DNA of 64,000 nt from Bradyrhizobium sp. CB82 (lineage in GTDB: Bacteria > Pseudomonadota > Alphaproteobacteria > Rhizobiales > Xanthobacteraceae), in assembly GCF_029714405.1 (NCBI RefSeq), contig NZ_CP121650.1:1617001-1681000 (forward strand), written 5' to 3'. Made by a program: the position numbers and the translations under genes. Below the pieces are notes generated by a model. It did not search any database. It was not told where the DNA came from and worked only from the letters and a program-made list of their open reading frames with translations. This document shows, one piece after another, positions 1 to 9,967 of this stretch. The number at the start of each line of letters is the position of its first letter. The stretch's first letter is position 1.

Positions 1-1
1 C

Positions 2-184
2 AACGGCGGCTACTACCATGGCGGCGAAGAGACGCAGGCGGTCGCGAAGTGGGTGCATCTGGCGGTTGGAGTCGGCTGTATCATCGTGTTGCCGGCGCAC
101 GCGTTCATGAAGACGAGCCTGCGCGTGTCCGATGCCGGACCGGCGATCAGTGAAGAGAGCCCGCGTGATGGACGAGCGCGCTGA
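2..184 (+). CDS. C-terminal end of a membrane protein (5' part outside window)
   Basis: The reading frame is open from the first bases of the window to a TGA at 182-184 and encodes 60 residues. It contains one hydrophobic stretch (WVHLAVGVGCIIVLPAHAFM) followed by a polar tail that ends SPRDGRAR, which looks like a last transmembrane helix and a short hydrophilic tail. No family is recognisable from so little. Codon choice is GC-rich at third positions like the neighbouring real genes. It converges with the MFS gene 54 bases downstream. Confidence 0.5.
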   Translation, partial: NGGYYHGGEETQAVAKWVHLAVGVGCIIVLPAHAFMKTSLRVSDAGPAISEESPRDGRAR

Positions 185-238
185 GTACTGCACGAAAGGG
201 CCGAACAGAAGTGCGCGGTCGGTCAAAATCGCTTTTAC

Positions 239-1441
239 TCAATACTTCTTCATCGCCGCGCCGAACGCCAGCCATAGCGCCATCGACGCCAGTCCAAAGC
301 TGCCCAGCAGCAGGAAGGTCGGCCCGTAACCGATCCATTCAGCGATCCAGCCGCCGAGCGCGGGACTGAGGCTTGCGCCGACGCCCTGCACGGTGATGAC
401 GGCGCCCTGGCCGAGATTGATGCGGCCGGTGCCATTCAGCGAGCGCGCGACCACGCCGGGCACGGCGACCGTCTGCAATCCCGTGCCGATGCCGTCGAGC
501 ACCTGCACCGGCACTACGCCCCACCATCCCGTGAGGAAAAAGGCGAGCACGCCCCGGATGGGCAGGAACATGAAGGAAACCAGGATCACCGGCCAGTAGT
601 TGCGCTTGCTCGCGACCTTCATGGCGATCAGCGACGTCACGATCATCACGCCCTGCGCGATCACGACGGTCGTGGCGACGAAGCTCGGCCCATTGGCCTG
701 GCCTTCGGCGACCGCCGCGAGACCATACAGCGGAACGATCGCGGCATTGCCGAGATGGAAGATGGCGAGCGCCAGCGCCAGGACGAGCAGCGGCTTATGC
801 CTGAGCAGCATCCTCATCGCATCCGGCGGAGCCTTGGAGTCGTCCTCCTTGCAGCCACGTGCGGCGCGGTTATCGATCGACTTCGCCGGGATCATCAGCA
901 CGCAGGCGATCGCGATGGCGCCGAACGCCGCCGCCAGCAGGAACACGGCGACATAGCCATACATATAGCCGAGCCAGCCCGACAGCGCCGCGCCGGCCAT
1001 GTTGCCGGCGTGGTTGAACGCCTGGTTGCGGCCGTTCAGCGCATTGAAACCGTTCTGCTTGGCGATGCCGAGCGTGATGCCGGTCACCGCCGGCACGATC
1101 GCGGCGCTCGCCAGCGACTGCGCCACTTGCGAGAACGTCACCGCCCAGAAGTTCTGCGAGATCAGGATGATTGCGGAGGCGAGGACGACGCAGACGCCGG
1201 GGATCACCACCCAAAGGCGCTTGTTGCGGCTGGCATCGATGAAGCCGCCGATCGGCGTCGTAATCAGCATGCCCGCGACGTTGCCGACGGTCATGGCGGT
1301 GCCGATCAGCCCGCTCGCCCATCCGCGCTCCTGGAGGAACACGCCGACGAACGGCCCGATGCCCGACTGCATGTCGGCCATGAAGAAATTGAGCGCGAAG
1401 AGGGGCCAGAGACGAGGCGAGGATGGGGACCGCGATGTCAT
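239..1441 (-). CDS. MFS transporter
   Basis: This 400-residue polytopic protein has the size and hydrophobic pattern of a 12-helix major facilitator. The N-terminus (PLFALNFFMADMQSGIGPFV) leads into the first helix, and the loop between helices 2 and 3 carries GGFIDASRNKR, a degenerate form of the MFS G-x-x-x-D-R-x-G-R-R motif. A polar loop near residues 195-210 separates two six-helix halves, and PVQVLDGIGTGLQTVAVPGV lies in the second half. The substrate cannot be read from the sequence. The gene is monocistronic and divergent from the metallo-hydrolase gene, leaving about 170 bases for both promoters. Confidence 0.85.
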   Translation of the reverse strand: MTSRSPSSPRLWPLFALNFFMADMQSGIGPFVGVFLQERGWASGLIGTAMTVGNVAGMLITTPIGGFIDASRNKRLWVVIPGVCVVLASAIILISQNFWAVTFSQVAQSLASAAIVPAVTGITLGIAKQNGFNALNGRNQAFNHAGNMAGAALSGWLGYMYGYVAVFLLAAAFGAIAIACVLMIPAKSIDNRAARGCKEDDSKAPPDAMRMLLRHKPLLVLALALAIFHLGNAAIVPLYGLAAVAEGQANGPSFVATTVVIAQGVMIVTSLIAMKVASKRNYWPVILVSFMFLPIRGVLAFFLTGWWGVVPVQVLDGIGTGLQTVAVPGVVARSLNGTGRINLGQGAVITVQGVGASLSPALGGWIAEWIGYGPTFLLLGSFGLASMALWLAFGAAMKKY

Positions 1442-1612
1442 CGATAGGTCGTGGTCTCAACCGAAATCCGGTGCTGACAGGGTTGCCTTGATCTTGTGTG
1501 GACCAAAGCGTAACGGATGGTGATCCCGTTGGTTCCAGCCGCTCTTGCGGAGAAGCGATCTGCACGTCACATCTTCGATCGTTGTTGACGGATGTCTTTC
1601 CTGGAGTACGCC

Positions 1613-2416
1613 ATGCCACTCTGGACCTGCGAAACCTGCGGCGCGCAATTTCCCTCGAGCGAACGGCCGCCGTCATCCTGTCCGATCTGCGAGGACGAAC
1701 GGCAATTCGTGAACTGGAACGGGCAGGCCTTTCTGTCCCGCGAGGCTCTGGCGCAACGCTGCCGCGTGGTGTGGCGCGACGATCTCGACCTGACTGGTCT
1801 TGCGCTCGAGCCGAGCTTTGCCATCGGCCAGCGGGCGCTGCTCGTTCCCGACGGCAGCGGTTGCGTGATGTGGGACTGCGTTCCGCTGGCGACGACCCAA
1901 GCGATTGCGCATGTCAGATCGCTCGGCGGGCTGAAGGCGATCGCGATCTCGCATCCGCATTATTACGGCGCTCTCGCCGATTGGAGCGAGGCTTTTGGCG
2001 GCGTGCCCGTTTATCTCCACGCCGATGACCGCCAATGGGTGACGCGGCCGCATCGCGCAATCGAGCACTGGACCGGCGACAGTCATCGCCTCTCGGACGG
2101 CATCACCCTGTTGCGCAGCGGCGGCCATTTTGCCGGCGCCACCATGCTGCACTGGACGCGCGGCGCCGACGGCAAGGGTGCGCTGCTCACCGGCGACATC
2201 GCGCAGGTGACGATGGATCGCCGCTTCGTCAGCTTCATGTATTCCTATCCGAACTACACCCCACTGAACGCAGCCGCGGTGCGGCGGATCGCCGACGTTG
2301 TCGCGCCGCTCGCCTTTGACCGCATCTACGGCGCCTGGTGGGGCCGCAATATCGCTGTTAGCGCCAAGTCGGCGTTCGACGCATCAGTCGCGCGCTACCT
2401 CGCTGCGATCGCCTGA
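1613..2416 (+). CDS. Zinc-ribbon MBL-fold metallo-hydrolase
   Basis: The 267-residue protein has a rubredoxin-like zinc ribbon (Cys6, Cys9, Cys23, Cys26) followed by a metallo-beta-lactamase domain. The expected HxHxDH motif appears as SHPHYYGALADW: His114 and His116 are kept, but the Asp-His half is replaced. Later ligand positions look kept (His172 in GGHFAG, Asp195 in LLTGDIAQ). I chose the ATG at 1613 because GGAG lies about 6 bases before it; an in-frame ATG at 1592 has no such signal. Homologues are annotated only as MBL-fold hydrolases, so the substrate is unknown. The 3' end faces the OpgC-like gene with a 7-base gap. Confidence 0.8.
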   Translation: MPLWTCETCGAQFPSSERPPSSCPICEDERQFVNWNGQAFLSREALAQRCRVVWRDDLDLTGLALEPSFAIGQRALLVPDGSGCVMWDCVPLATTQAIAHVRSLGGLKAIAISHPHYYGALADWSEAFGGVPVYLHADDRQWVTRPHRAIEHWTGDSHRLSDGITLLRSGGHFAGATMLHWTRGADGKGALLTGDIAQVTMDRRFVSFMYSYPNYTPLNAAAVRRIADVVAPLAFDRIYGAWWGRNIAVSAKSAFDASVARYLAAIA

Positions 2417-2423
2417 CCGACGC

Positions 2424-3569
2424 CTACGCCCGCTGACGCAAGGCTGCGGGCAGATCCTGCCACCTGGACCAGGAGATGTAATAGGCAACCGCCGCGATCA
2501 CCGCCAGGCCCGTGAGGCTCACCAGGATCTGCATTGCGACGAGATTGGGCCCCGTGATCAGGATGAGATGCGCGGCGAAGGACAGGAATACGCTGATGCA
2601 AAACACTGCGAGCCATTCCTCGCCGCTCCGGATCACCGGTTGCAGCGATTTCCATTGCAACGCCGGATGATCGGCCGGCACCAGATACGTGGCGAGGAAC
2701 GCGAGTGCGAGGAAATGCAGCACGCGATGCGGCGCGAGGTTTTCCTTGTCGTTCGGCGTGAATATGTCGAGCACGACATCCGGCAGATAGGCGGACAGCG
2801 CCGGCGAATGCCGCGCCAGCGTGACCGCCATCGCGAACACGAGATAGGCGCCTGCGAGGGCGCGCAGCCAGGACATGCCGTGTAGCGCGCGGGCAGGCGC
2901 GCCGGTCACCGCGAACCAGCCGCCGAGCACCATCAGCATCTGCCAGCAGAACGGATTGAAGGTCCATTCGCTGTCCGGAGAGATCCGGAACGTCCAGCCG
3001 AAATACCTCGCCGCGAAGTACATCGCGATCGAGGCGAGCAGTGTCAGGTGCGGACGGCGGAGCAGGCCCCACAGTGCCAGCGGGAAGAACACCATCAGCG
3101 GGATCATCAATTGCAGCAGGTCGAGGTTGAGCGGCTCTTCCTGGAGCACCAGCCCACGCACCAGGATACGCAGGGGATGCTCGAGAATCCCCGAAATATT
3201 GTACTCGTGGATGATCTCCGGCGCGGTCGATTGTGAGGCGACATAGGCGATGGCGTCGATATAGATCACGAACAGCACGACGTAGGCCGCATAGAGCCGC
3301 CAGACTCTGCGGAAGATGCGGGTTGCAGCGACGACGAAGCCGCGCTCCAGCGCCATCTTGCCATGGATGATCGTGACGCCATAGCCCACCACGAACACGA
3401 ACAGGTCGGCGGCGCCACTGAAGCCGAAATTGCGCAAGGTCAGCAGATTGACAACATTGTTCGGAACGTGGTCGAGGAAGATCGACCAGTTGGCAATCCC
3501 GAGCGTGAGATAGAGCCTGGCATCGTGGCTATGTGCGGCGAGGGCCGCCTTGACGGACGGTTTCATCAA
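2424..3569 (-). CDS. opgC: OpgC-family membrane acyltransferase-like protein
   Basis: This 381-residue integral membrane protein has about ten hydrophobic segments. Its N-terminal part carries SIFLDHVPNNVVNLLTLRNF and GAADLFVFVVGYG, the hallmark region of OpgC proteins (compare FIDH-P-N in the family). OpgC enzymes succinylate osmoregulated periplasmic glucans from the cytoplasmic membrane; in rhizobia related proteins act on cyclic glucans. No glucan synthase gene lies nearby, so the exact substrate is inferred from the family only. The start at 3569 is the first ATG; MMKPS leaves a second ATG one codon later. Confidence 0.75.
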   Translation of the reverse strand: MMKPSVKAALAAHSHDARLYLTLGIANWSIFLDHVPNNVVNLLTLRNFGFSGAADLFVFVVGYGVTIIHGKMALERGFVVAATRIFRRVWRLYAAYVVLFVIYIDAIAYVASQSTAPEIIHEYNISGILEHPLRILVRGLVLQEEPLNLDLLQLMIPLMVFFPLALWGLLRRPHLTLLASIAMYFAARYFGWTFRISPDSEWTFNPFCWQMLMVLGGWFAVTGAPARALHGMSWLRALAGAYLVFAMAVTLARHSPALSAYLPDVVLDIFTPNDKENLAPHRVLHFLALAFLATYLVPADHPALQWKSLQPVIRSGEEWLAVFCISVFLSFAAHLILITGPNLVAMQILVSLTGLAVIAAVAYYISWSRWQDLPAALRQRA

Positions 3570-3779
3570 AAATTAGCAGTTGGAATCAGGGGCGACGCTT
3601 TTAACGGCTAGGATCGCACGATCCGAGTAGCGTTTCCGTGAACGGGCAACCGCCAAGCCACGATGTTCGCGCCGCGCTGGATCGATCAGGCGATACGGGA
3701 CCGCGGGAAGAGGCCGGGCAGGTCCGTCGACCTCGACCCGCGCGCCCGACGAGGGTTGAAGAATGCGCCATCACAACCT

Positions 3780-3807
3780 CTTGATCTGTTGCGCCCGTGC
3801 GCTATAT
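3780..3807 (+). promoter_or_regulatory. Heat-shock-type promoter of htpG
   Basis: CTTGAT at 3780-3785 and CTATAT at 3802-3807 are separated by 16 bases. This matches the alphaproteobacterial RpoH pattern (CTTG-, 16-17, C-TAT-T) and overlaps the housekeeping consensus. A start site near 3814 would leave about 30 bases before the htpG ATG at 3845 and places the upstream in-frame ATG at 3797 outside the transcript. The Hsp20 promoter at 49958-49985 has the same spacing. Confidence 0.55.
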
Positions 3808-3844
3808 CCCGTTTTTCCTCATCCAGTTTGATCCGGGTAAACGC

Positions 3845-5713
3845 ATGACGACGTCAGATACAGCTGTGCATTCGCAGCCCTTCCAGGCCGAGGTGTCCGA
3901 GCTCCTGCACCTGATGGTGCATTCCGTCTACTCAGAGACCGACATCTTTCTGCGCGAGCTTGTTTCCAATGCGTCGGATGCCTGCGACAAGCTCCGCTAC
4001 GAGGCGATCGCGACCCCGGCGCTGCTCGGCGAGGGCGACGCCCCCAGGATCCGCATCATCCCCGACAAGCAGGCCGGCACGCTGACCATCGCCGACAACG
4101 GCATCGGCATGGAGCGGCAGGAGCTGATCGACCATCTCGGCACCATCGCCCGCTCGGGCACCAAGGCTTTCGTGGCGAAGCTGAAGGAGGCCAAGGACGG
4201 CCTCGGCCTGATCGGCCAGTTCGGTGTCGGCTTCTATTCCGCCTTCATGGTTGCCGACAGGATCCTCGTCATCAGCCGCAGGGCCGGCGAAAGCGACGTC
4301 TGGACCTGGACTTCGTCGGGCGGCTCCGGTTTCGAGATCGCGCACGCGGGCGACGAAGATGCGGCGCGCGTGACACGTGGCACCGAGATCGTGCTGCACC
4401 TGAAGGAGGACGCGAAGAAATATCTGGAAGACCACGAGATCCAGCGCATCGTCTCCGCCTATTCCGACAATATCCTCTTCCCCATCGAGCTCGTGCCGGC
4501 AGAAGGCGAGCCGCGTCAGATCAATTCGGCGAGCGCGCTGTGGCAGCGCTCGAAATCGGAATTGACGGCTGACGACTACAAGAAGGCTTATCAGCAGATC
4601 GCCACCGCCTTCGACGATCCCGCGATGACGCTGCATTATCGGGCCGAGGGCCGCTATTCCTACGCCGTGCTCCTGTTCGCGCCGTCGAGCAAACCGTTCG
4701 ACCTGTTCGAGCCGTCGCGCAAGGGCCGAGTCAAGCTTTATGTCCGGCGCGTCTTCATCACCGACGATGCGGATCTGTTGCCGGGCTATCTGCGCTTCAT
4801 CCGCGGCGTCGTCGACAGCGAGGACCTTCCGCTCAACATTTCCCGCGAGATGCTGCAAAACAACCCGCAGCTCGCGCAGATCCGCAAAGCGGTCGCCACC
4901 CGCGTCGTCTCCGAGCTCGAAAGCCTCGCCGAGAAGGACGTGGAGAATTTTGCGAAGATCTGGGAGGCCTTCGGCGCCGTCCTGAAAGAGGGCATCTACG
5001 AGGACTTCGAGCGTCGCGAGAAGCTCTTGGCGCTGTCGCGTTTCACGACCACCACAGGCGAGAAGCGCTCGCTGAAGGACGTCGTCGCCGACTTCAAGCC
5101 GAATCAGACCGAGATCTATTATCTCGTCGGCGACAGCATCGAGCGGCTGAAGTCCAGTCCGCGCCTGGAGGCGGCGGCTGCGCGCGGCATCGAGGTGCTG
5201 CTGCTCACCGATCCCGTCGATGCCTTCTGGACCTCGATGCCGATGTCGTTCGACGGCAAGCCGCTGAAGTCGCTGGGCCAGGGCGATCTCAATCTCGACC
5301 TGATCCCGCGCGTCGACGACGAGCAGAAGGACGAGCCGGCGGCTGATGAAGCCGCGACCATCGCGCTGATCAAGGCTTCCCTCAACGAACGCGTCAGCGA
5401 CGTGAAGGCGTCGACGCGCCTCACCAGCTCCGCCTCGTGCCTCGTCGCCGACAGCCATGGCCCAAGCCGCGAACTGGAGCGCATCCTGGCGCAGCAGAAC
5501 CGAGGCGAGCGCTCCAGGCCGATCCTCGAGGTCAATCTGCGCCATCCGCTGGTCACCGCGATCACCAAGGCGCCGGCCGGCTCGTCAGTGATCGATGATC
5601 TCTGCCTGCTGCTGCTGGAACAGGCCCAGATCCTCGACGGCGAATTGCCGGAAGATCCCTCTGCCTTCGCTGCAAGGCTGAACCGCCTGGTGCTGCAGGG
5701 GCTGGGCGGCTAG
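3845..5713 (+). CDS. htpG: Molecular chaperone HtpG (Hsp90)
   Basis: A full-length 622-residue bacterial Hsp90, an ATP-dependent cytosolic chaperone dimer. The N-terminal GHKL ATPase shows the Bergerat motifs in order: [31 protein letters not shown] and [15 protein letters not shown]. The middle domain includes [10 protein letters not shown] and [13 protein letters not shown], and the C-terminal dimerisation region ends at [12 protein letters not shown] chose the ATG at 3845 ([10 protein letters not shown]) over 3797 because the promoter-like elements overlap the longer start. The gene is transcribed alone, and a palindromic repeat separates it from the convergent RND gene. Confidence 0.97.
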   Translation: MTTSDTAVHSQPFQAEVSELLHLMVHSVYSETDIFLRELVSNASDACDKLRYEAIATPALLGEGDAPRIRIIPDKQAGTLTIADNGIGMERQELIDHLGTIARSGTKAFVAKLKEAKDGLGLIGQFGVGFYSAFMVADRILVISRRAGESDVWTWTSSGGSGFEIAHAGDEDAARVTRGTEIVLHLKEDAKKYLEDHEIQRIVSAYSDNILFPIELVPAEGEPRQINSASALWQRSKSELTADDYKKAYQQIATAFDDPAMTLHYRAEGRYSYAVLLFAPSSKPFDLFEPSRKGRVKLYVRRVFITDDADLLPGYLRFIRGVVDSEDLPLNISREMLQNNPQLAQIRKAVATRVVSELESLAEKDVENFAKIWEAFGAVLKEGIYEDFERREKLLALSRFTTTTGEKRSLKDVVADFKPNQTEIYYLVGDSIERLKSSPRLEAAAARGIEVLLLTDPVDAFWTSMPMSFDGKPLKSLGQGDLNLDLIPRVDDEQKDEPAADEAATIALIKASLNERVSDVKASTRLTSSASCLVADSHGPSRELERILAQQNRGERSRPILEVNLRHPLVTAITKAPAGSSVIDDLCLLLLEQAQILDGELPEDPSAFAARLNRLVLQGLGG

Positions 5714-5739
5714 GCGAGGTGCGCTTTCCCACACGGCTC

Positions 5740-5830
5740 GTCCTTGCCAGGAGCGAAGCGACGAAGCCAGCAATCCGGACTAACTCCGCGTCGATAACCT
5801 GGATTGCTTCGCTGCGCTCGCAATGACGGA
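5740..5830. repeat. Interspersed palindromic repeat, family A copy 1
   Basis: Two arms, one ending near GAGCGAAGCGACGAAG and the other reading GATTGCTTCGCTGCGCTCGC then AATGACGG, are imperfect inverted repeats around a variable centre. Near-identical arms recur at 37945-38025 and 43111-43198. This copy lies between the convergent 3' ends of htpG and the RND gene and may fold as a long hairpin in both transcripts. Confidence 0.8.
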
Positions 5831-5850
5831 GTCCGATGCATCGTCACCGC

Positions 5851-8800
5851 TTACTCCGCCGCGTCCTTCTGTTCGTCGCTCGCGGCCTCTGCCTGCGGCT
5901 TCGGCTTCTTCGCCATCCAGCGTGAGAGCAAGTTGGAGAAGCGGTCGAGATAGAGATAGACGACCGGCGTCGTGAACAGCGTGAGTGCCTGGCTGACCAG
6001 GAGGCCGCCGACCATGGCATAGCCGAGCGGCTGGCGGATCTCCGCACCGGTGCCGGTTCCGAGCATCAAGGGCACGCCGCCGAGCAGCGCCGCCATCGTC
6101 GTCATCATGATGGGGCGGAAGCGCAGCAGCGCGGCCTGGCGGATCGACTGCTCCGGCGTCAAATGCTGCTCGCGTTCGGCGGCGATCGCGAAATCCACCA
6201 TCATGATTCCATTCTTCTTGACGATGCCGATCAGGAGGATGATGCCGATCAAGGCGATCAGGCTGAAGTCGAAGCCGAAGATCATCAGGATGGCGATCGC
6301 GCCGACGCCGGCCGAGGGCAGGGTGGAGAGAATGGTCAGGGGATGGATGTAGCTCTCGTAGAGCACGCCCAGGATCAGGTAGACCACGACGAGCGCGGCC
6401 AGGATCAGCAGCGGCACGGTGCCGAGCGATTGCTGGAAAGCCTGCGCGGTACCCTGGAAGCTCGTTGTCAGCGTCGGCGGCGCGCGCATCTCGGTGACGG
6501 TTTGCGAGACGGCGTCAGTTGCCTGCCCGAGCGCCACGTCCTCGGCGAGGTTGAAGCTGATCGTCACGGCCGGAAACTGGCCTTGATGCGCGATCGCGAG
6601 CGGCCGCACCGGCACGTTGGTCCAGCTGCAGAAGACCGAAAGCGGCACCTCTTCGCCCGTCAGTGGCGACCTGATATAGAGCTTGTCCAGCGTATCCAGC
6701 TTGCCCTGCAGCTCGGGCGTGATCTCGAGGATCACGTGATAGCTGTTGGTCTGGGTGAAATACTGCGCGACCTGGCGCTGGCCGAATGCGTCATAGAGCG
6801 TATCGTCGATCAGCTGCGGCTGGATGCCGTAGCGCGCGGCGGTGTCGCGGTTGATGGTGAGCTGGAGCGTCGTGCCTTCGGTCTGCTGGTCGGTTGCGAC
6901 GTCGCGAAGCTGCGGCAGCGTCTTCATCGCCTCCAGGATCTTTGGCGCCCATGCGTTCAGCTCGGTGAGATTGGCGTCCTGGAGCGTGAACTCGAACTGG
7001 GTGCGCGTGGCGCGGCCGCCGAGACGCACGTCCTGCGAGGCCTGCATGTAGAGGCGGGCGCCCTCGACCGCCGCGAGCTTCGGCCGCAGTCGCGCGATGA
7101 TCTGCTGCGCGTTGACATCGCGCTCTTCCCGCGGCTTCAAGGTGATGTACATCCGCCCGGAATTCAGCGCCGTGCCGCCGCCGCCGATGAACATCGCGAT
7201 CGAATCGACGGCGGGATCGGCCTGCACGATCGCGTTGAGCTCCTCCTGGCGCCGTTTCATCTCCGTAAACGAGATGTCCTGCGGCATCTCGGAGACGGCG
7301 GTCAGGAAGCCGTTGTCCTGCTGCGGGAAGAATCCCTTTGGGATCAGGATGAAAAGGTAGACCGAAAGCGCGACCGTCGCGAAGAAGATGCATAGTGTGA
7401 TGAAGCTGTGCCGCAGCGCGACGTCGAGGCCGCGCTCGTAAGCGCTGAGCAGGCGCCCGAACATCCGCTCGCTCCACTGGTAGGCGCGGCCGTGCCGTGC
7501 CTCGTTATCGGCGCGCAGGAAGCGCGAGGCCATCATCGGCGTCAGGGTCAGCGACACCACGAGCGAGACGAAGATCGCCATCGCCAGCGTCACCGCGAAC
7601 TCGCGAAACAGCCGGCCGATGATGCCGCCCATGAGCAGCAGGGGGATCAGCACGGCGATCAAGGAGATGCTGATCGAGACGATGGTGAAGCCGATCTCGG
7701 CCGCGCCCTTGTAGGCCGCGGCAAGCGGTCGCTCGCCGTGCTCCACGTAACGGGTGATGTTCTCGAGCATCACGATCGCATCATCGACCACGAAACCGAC
7801 CGCGATGGTCAGCGCCATCAGGGAGAGATTGTCCAGCGAATAGCCGAACACCCACATCAGCGAGCAGGCGCCCAGCAGCGCAAGCGGCACGGTCACGGTC
7901 GGGATGATCGTGGCCCAGAAGCTGCGCAGGAAGATGAAGATCACCATCACCACCAGCGCAATGGTGATCAGGAGCGTGATCTGCACGTCCTCGACCGCGG
8001 CGCGGATCGTGATGGTGCGGTCGCTGATGATCTTGATGGCGATCGCCGGCGGGATCGCCGCGACCAGCCGCGGCAGTTGCGCCTTGATGCGGTCGACGGT
8101 GTCGATGACGTTGGCGCCGGGCTGCTTGAAGATGACGAGGAACACGCCGCGCTTGCCATCGGCCCACGCCGCGGTCTTCATGTCCTCAGGGCCGGCTACT
8201 GCCTCGCCGATGTCGCGGATCCGCAACGGAGCGCCGTTGCGATAGGCAATGATGACGTCCTGCCAGGCCGCGGCTTCGACCAGCTGGTCGTTGGCGTAGA
8301 TGGTGTAGGCGCGCCGCGTGCCGTCGATGTTCCCCTTCGGGCTGTCGGTGGTGGTGATCGCGATCTGGTTGCGCACGTCCTCCAGCGACAGGCCCTTGGC
8401 AACGAGTTTTGCCGGATCGACCTGGACGCGCACCGACGGCTTCTGCTGTCCACCGACGAAGACCTGCGCGACCCCGGAGATCTGGCTGATCTGTTGTGCG
8501 AGCTGGGCATCGGTGCGGTCGCTGACGGTGATCAGCGGCAGCGTGTCCGATGTCGCCGACAGGATCATGATCGGCGAGTCCGCCGGGTTGACCTTGCGAT
8601 AGGTCGGGGGCGAGGGCAGGTTCTTCGGCAATTGGCCGCTCGCCGCGTTGATCGCGGCCTGGACGTCGTTGGCGGCGGCGTCGATCTGGCGGTTGAGATC
8701 GAACTGGATGGTGATCGAGGCCGAGCCGAGCGAGCTCGTCGATGTCATCTGCGCGATGCCGGGGATCTGCGCGAGCTGGCGCTCGAGCGGCTGTGCCACC

Positions 8801-8991
8801 GAGGAGGCCATCGTTTCCGGACTACCGCCGGGGAGTGACGCGGAAAGCTGGATGGTCGGAAAGTCGACCTGCGGCAGCGGTGCAACCGGCAGCAGCGGAT
8901 AGGCCACGAGGCCGACGAACAGGATACCCGCCATCAGCAGCGAGGTGCCGATCGGGTAACGGATGAATAGAGACGAGAAACTCTCTTGCAT
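5851..8991 (-). CDS. RND efflux pump inner-membrane permease (MdtB/MdtC-like)
   Basis: A full-length 1046-residue HAE1-type RND protein with a first transmembrane helix at about residues 12-32, two large periplasmic loops and two six-helix bundles. Proton-relay residues are present in GFVVDDAIVMLENI near residues 398-411. The N-terminal segment VDFPTIQLSASLPGGSPETM and the overall length favour the MdtB/MdtC branch over AcrB. It is a drug/proton antiporter that normally needs a membrane-fusion protein and an outer-membrane channel, but neither is encoded next to it, so partners must lie elsewhere. The C-terminus is rich in Lys and Ala. Confidence 0.93.
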   Translation of the reverse strand: MQESFSSLFIRYPIGTSLLMAGILFVGLVAYPLLPVAPLPQVDFPTIQLSASLPGGSPETMASSVAQPLERQLAQIPGIAQMTSTSSLGSASITIQFDLNRQIDAAANDVQAAINAASGQLPKNLPSPPTYRKVNPADSPIMILSATSDTLPLITVSDRTDAQLAQQISQISGVAQVFVGGQQKPSVRVQVDPAKLVAKGLSLEDVRNQIAITTTDSPKGNIDGTRRAYTIYANDQLVEAAAWQDVIIAYRNGAPLRIRDIGEAVAGPEDMKTAAWADGKRGVFLVIFKQPGANVIDTVDRIKAQLPRLVAAIPPAIAIKIISDRTITIRAAVEDVQITLLITIALVVMVIFIFLRSFWATIIPTVTVPLALLGACSLMWVFGYSLDNLSLMALTIAVGFVVDDAIVMLENITRYVEHGERPLAAAYKGAAEIGFTIVSISISLIAVLIPLLLMGGIIGRLFREFAVTLAMAIFVSLVVSLTLTPMMASRFLRADNEARHGRAYQWSERMFGRLLSAYERGLDVALRHSFITLCIFFATVALSVYLFILIPKGFFPQQDNGFLTAVSEMPQDISFTEMKRRQEELNAIVQADPAVDSIAMFIGGGGTALNSGRMYITLKPREERDVNAQQIIARLRPKLAAVEGARLYMQASQDVRLGGRATRTQFEFTLQDANLTELNAWAPKILEAMKTLPQLRDVATDQQTEGTTLQLTINRDTAARYGIQPQLIDDTLYDAFGQRQVAQYFTQTNSYHVILEITPELQGKLDTLDKLYIRSPLTGEEVPLSVFCSWTNVPVRPLAIAHQGQFPAVTISFNLAEDVALGQATDAVSQTVTEMRAPPTLTTSFQGTAQAFQQSLGTVPLLILAALVVVYLILGVLYESYIHPLTILSTLPSAGVGAIAILMIFGFDFSLIALIGIILLIGIVKKNGIMMVDFAIAAEREQHLTPEQSIRQAALLRFRPIMMTTMAALLGGVPLMLGTGTGAEIRQPLGYAMVGGLLVSQALTLFTTPVVYLYLDRFSNLLSRWMAKKPKPQAEAASDEQKDAAE

Positions 8992-9387
8992 GCCCTGAAA
9001 CCATCGACTGGCCAGCGCATCTTCTCCTCGCGAAAAGCGGAGTCGCGCCCGAGGGCCCGAGCGCGAATGTGCGTTTCCTTCAGCCCGTATATTCGTTGAT
9101 TGCCCCGAGCCATCGGCGGTTCGGGGCCGGCGTTGTGGCAGTAAGACTAGTCCCTTCGCGTCGGCTTGCGAACGGAATCCTGCGCCGGATGATTGCGACC
9201 TTTGTCGAACAGGGGCGACCCGCAGATATGCGCTTTCTGCAAGTCAAAAGAGGTAGCTCGTCTGCTCTTTCGAACGTACGTCACAAGCGGGAGGGGTATG
9301 TTGCGAAACGGTCGCCTCCGCCGCCGTGTTATGCCATATCGGACCGGTGCGACGCCCGCCGTCGCCGCCGATTCGAAGGAATTTCCG
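8992..9387. other. Intergenic region between divergent genes
   Basis: About 395 bases separate the RND start from the DUF3551 start. Open frames here have poor codon use and no family resemblance. The only clear signal is AAGGAA near 9377, which serves as ribosome site for the gene at 9388. The RND promoter should lie here, but I could not place it. Confidence 0.5.
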
Positions 9388-9660
9388 ATGCGCTTACCGC
9401 TCCTGACCGTCATCGCGATCGCCACGCTGCAGGCTGCGACGCCCGCCAGCGCCCAGCGCTACGACCCGCGCTATCCGGTGTGCATGCACGTCTACACGGG
9501 AGGCATCCGTGGCGGCGGCAGCGATTGGTTCGACTGCTCGTTCACCTCGCTGGAGCAGTGCCGCGCCTCGGCCTCCGGCCGTGCCGCATCATGCGATGTC
9601 AATCCCTACTACGCCTACGACCAGCCGCAGCCGCGGCGCCGCCCCAAGCGGATCGACTAG
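9388..9660 (+). CDS. DUF3551 small secreted protein
   Basis: This 90-residue protein begins with a Sec signal peptide (MRLPLLTVIAIATLQAATPA, cleavage near SAQ). A short mature domain follows with YPVCMHVY, an aromatic WFDCSFTSLEQCRASASGR segment and paired cysteines, then a basic Pro/Arg tail. This is the layout of DUF3551 proteins, which are abundant in Bradyrhizobium and of unknown function. The ATG at 9388 is preceded by AAGGAA. The four conserved cysteines suggest two periplasmic disulfides. Confidence 0.8.
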   Translation: MRLPLLTVIAIATLQAATPASAQRYDPRYPVCMHVYTGGIRGGGSDWFDCSFTSLEQCRASASGRAASCDVNPYYAYDQPQPRRRPKRID

Positions 9661-9967
9661 CAGGCTGCGTTATTGCGGCGTCGCCGCTCGTCCGGCCACC
9701 ATTCCGAGCGTGGATCGCGCACGGAAACTGCTGTGCCGCTGTCTCCCCTCGAAAGCCGGCGAGGCGACACGCGCAGCGTGCCCGCACGACGAACTCGATA
9801 TCGCAAGAATAGTCCACTGCCGTACACCTTTCCCGTCGGCTTGGTAAAGGATGACCAGAGTTAATCGCGGACTAACCGTGTTTTACCTTGTCTCTTAACA
9901 CCTGGTCAGGGGCTCGCGTTCTATAGCTGCCGTGACAGACGAGTGACCAGCCGAAAGCACCAACAAC
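9661..9967. other. Intergenic region before the acyl cassette
   Basis: No gene is supported here. The 3' half becomes AT-richer, as expected for a promoter. It contains TTAATCGCGGACTAAC at 9861-9876, one mismatch from the CtrA pattern TTAA-N7-TTAAC, and a second TTAAC at about 9895. The regulatory reading is tentative. Confidence 0.35.

Noticed and set aside
3797..3844. Longer HtpG start (16 extra residues)
   Set aside because: The extension overlaps the -10 element and would lie outside the predicted transcript. HtpG proteins normally start near MTTSDTAVH.
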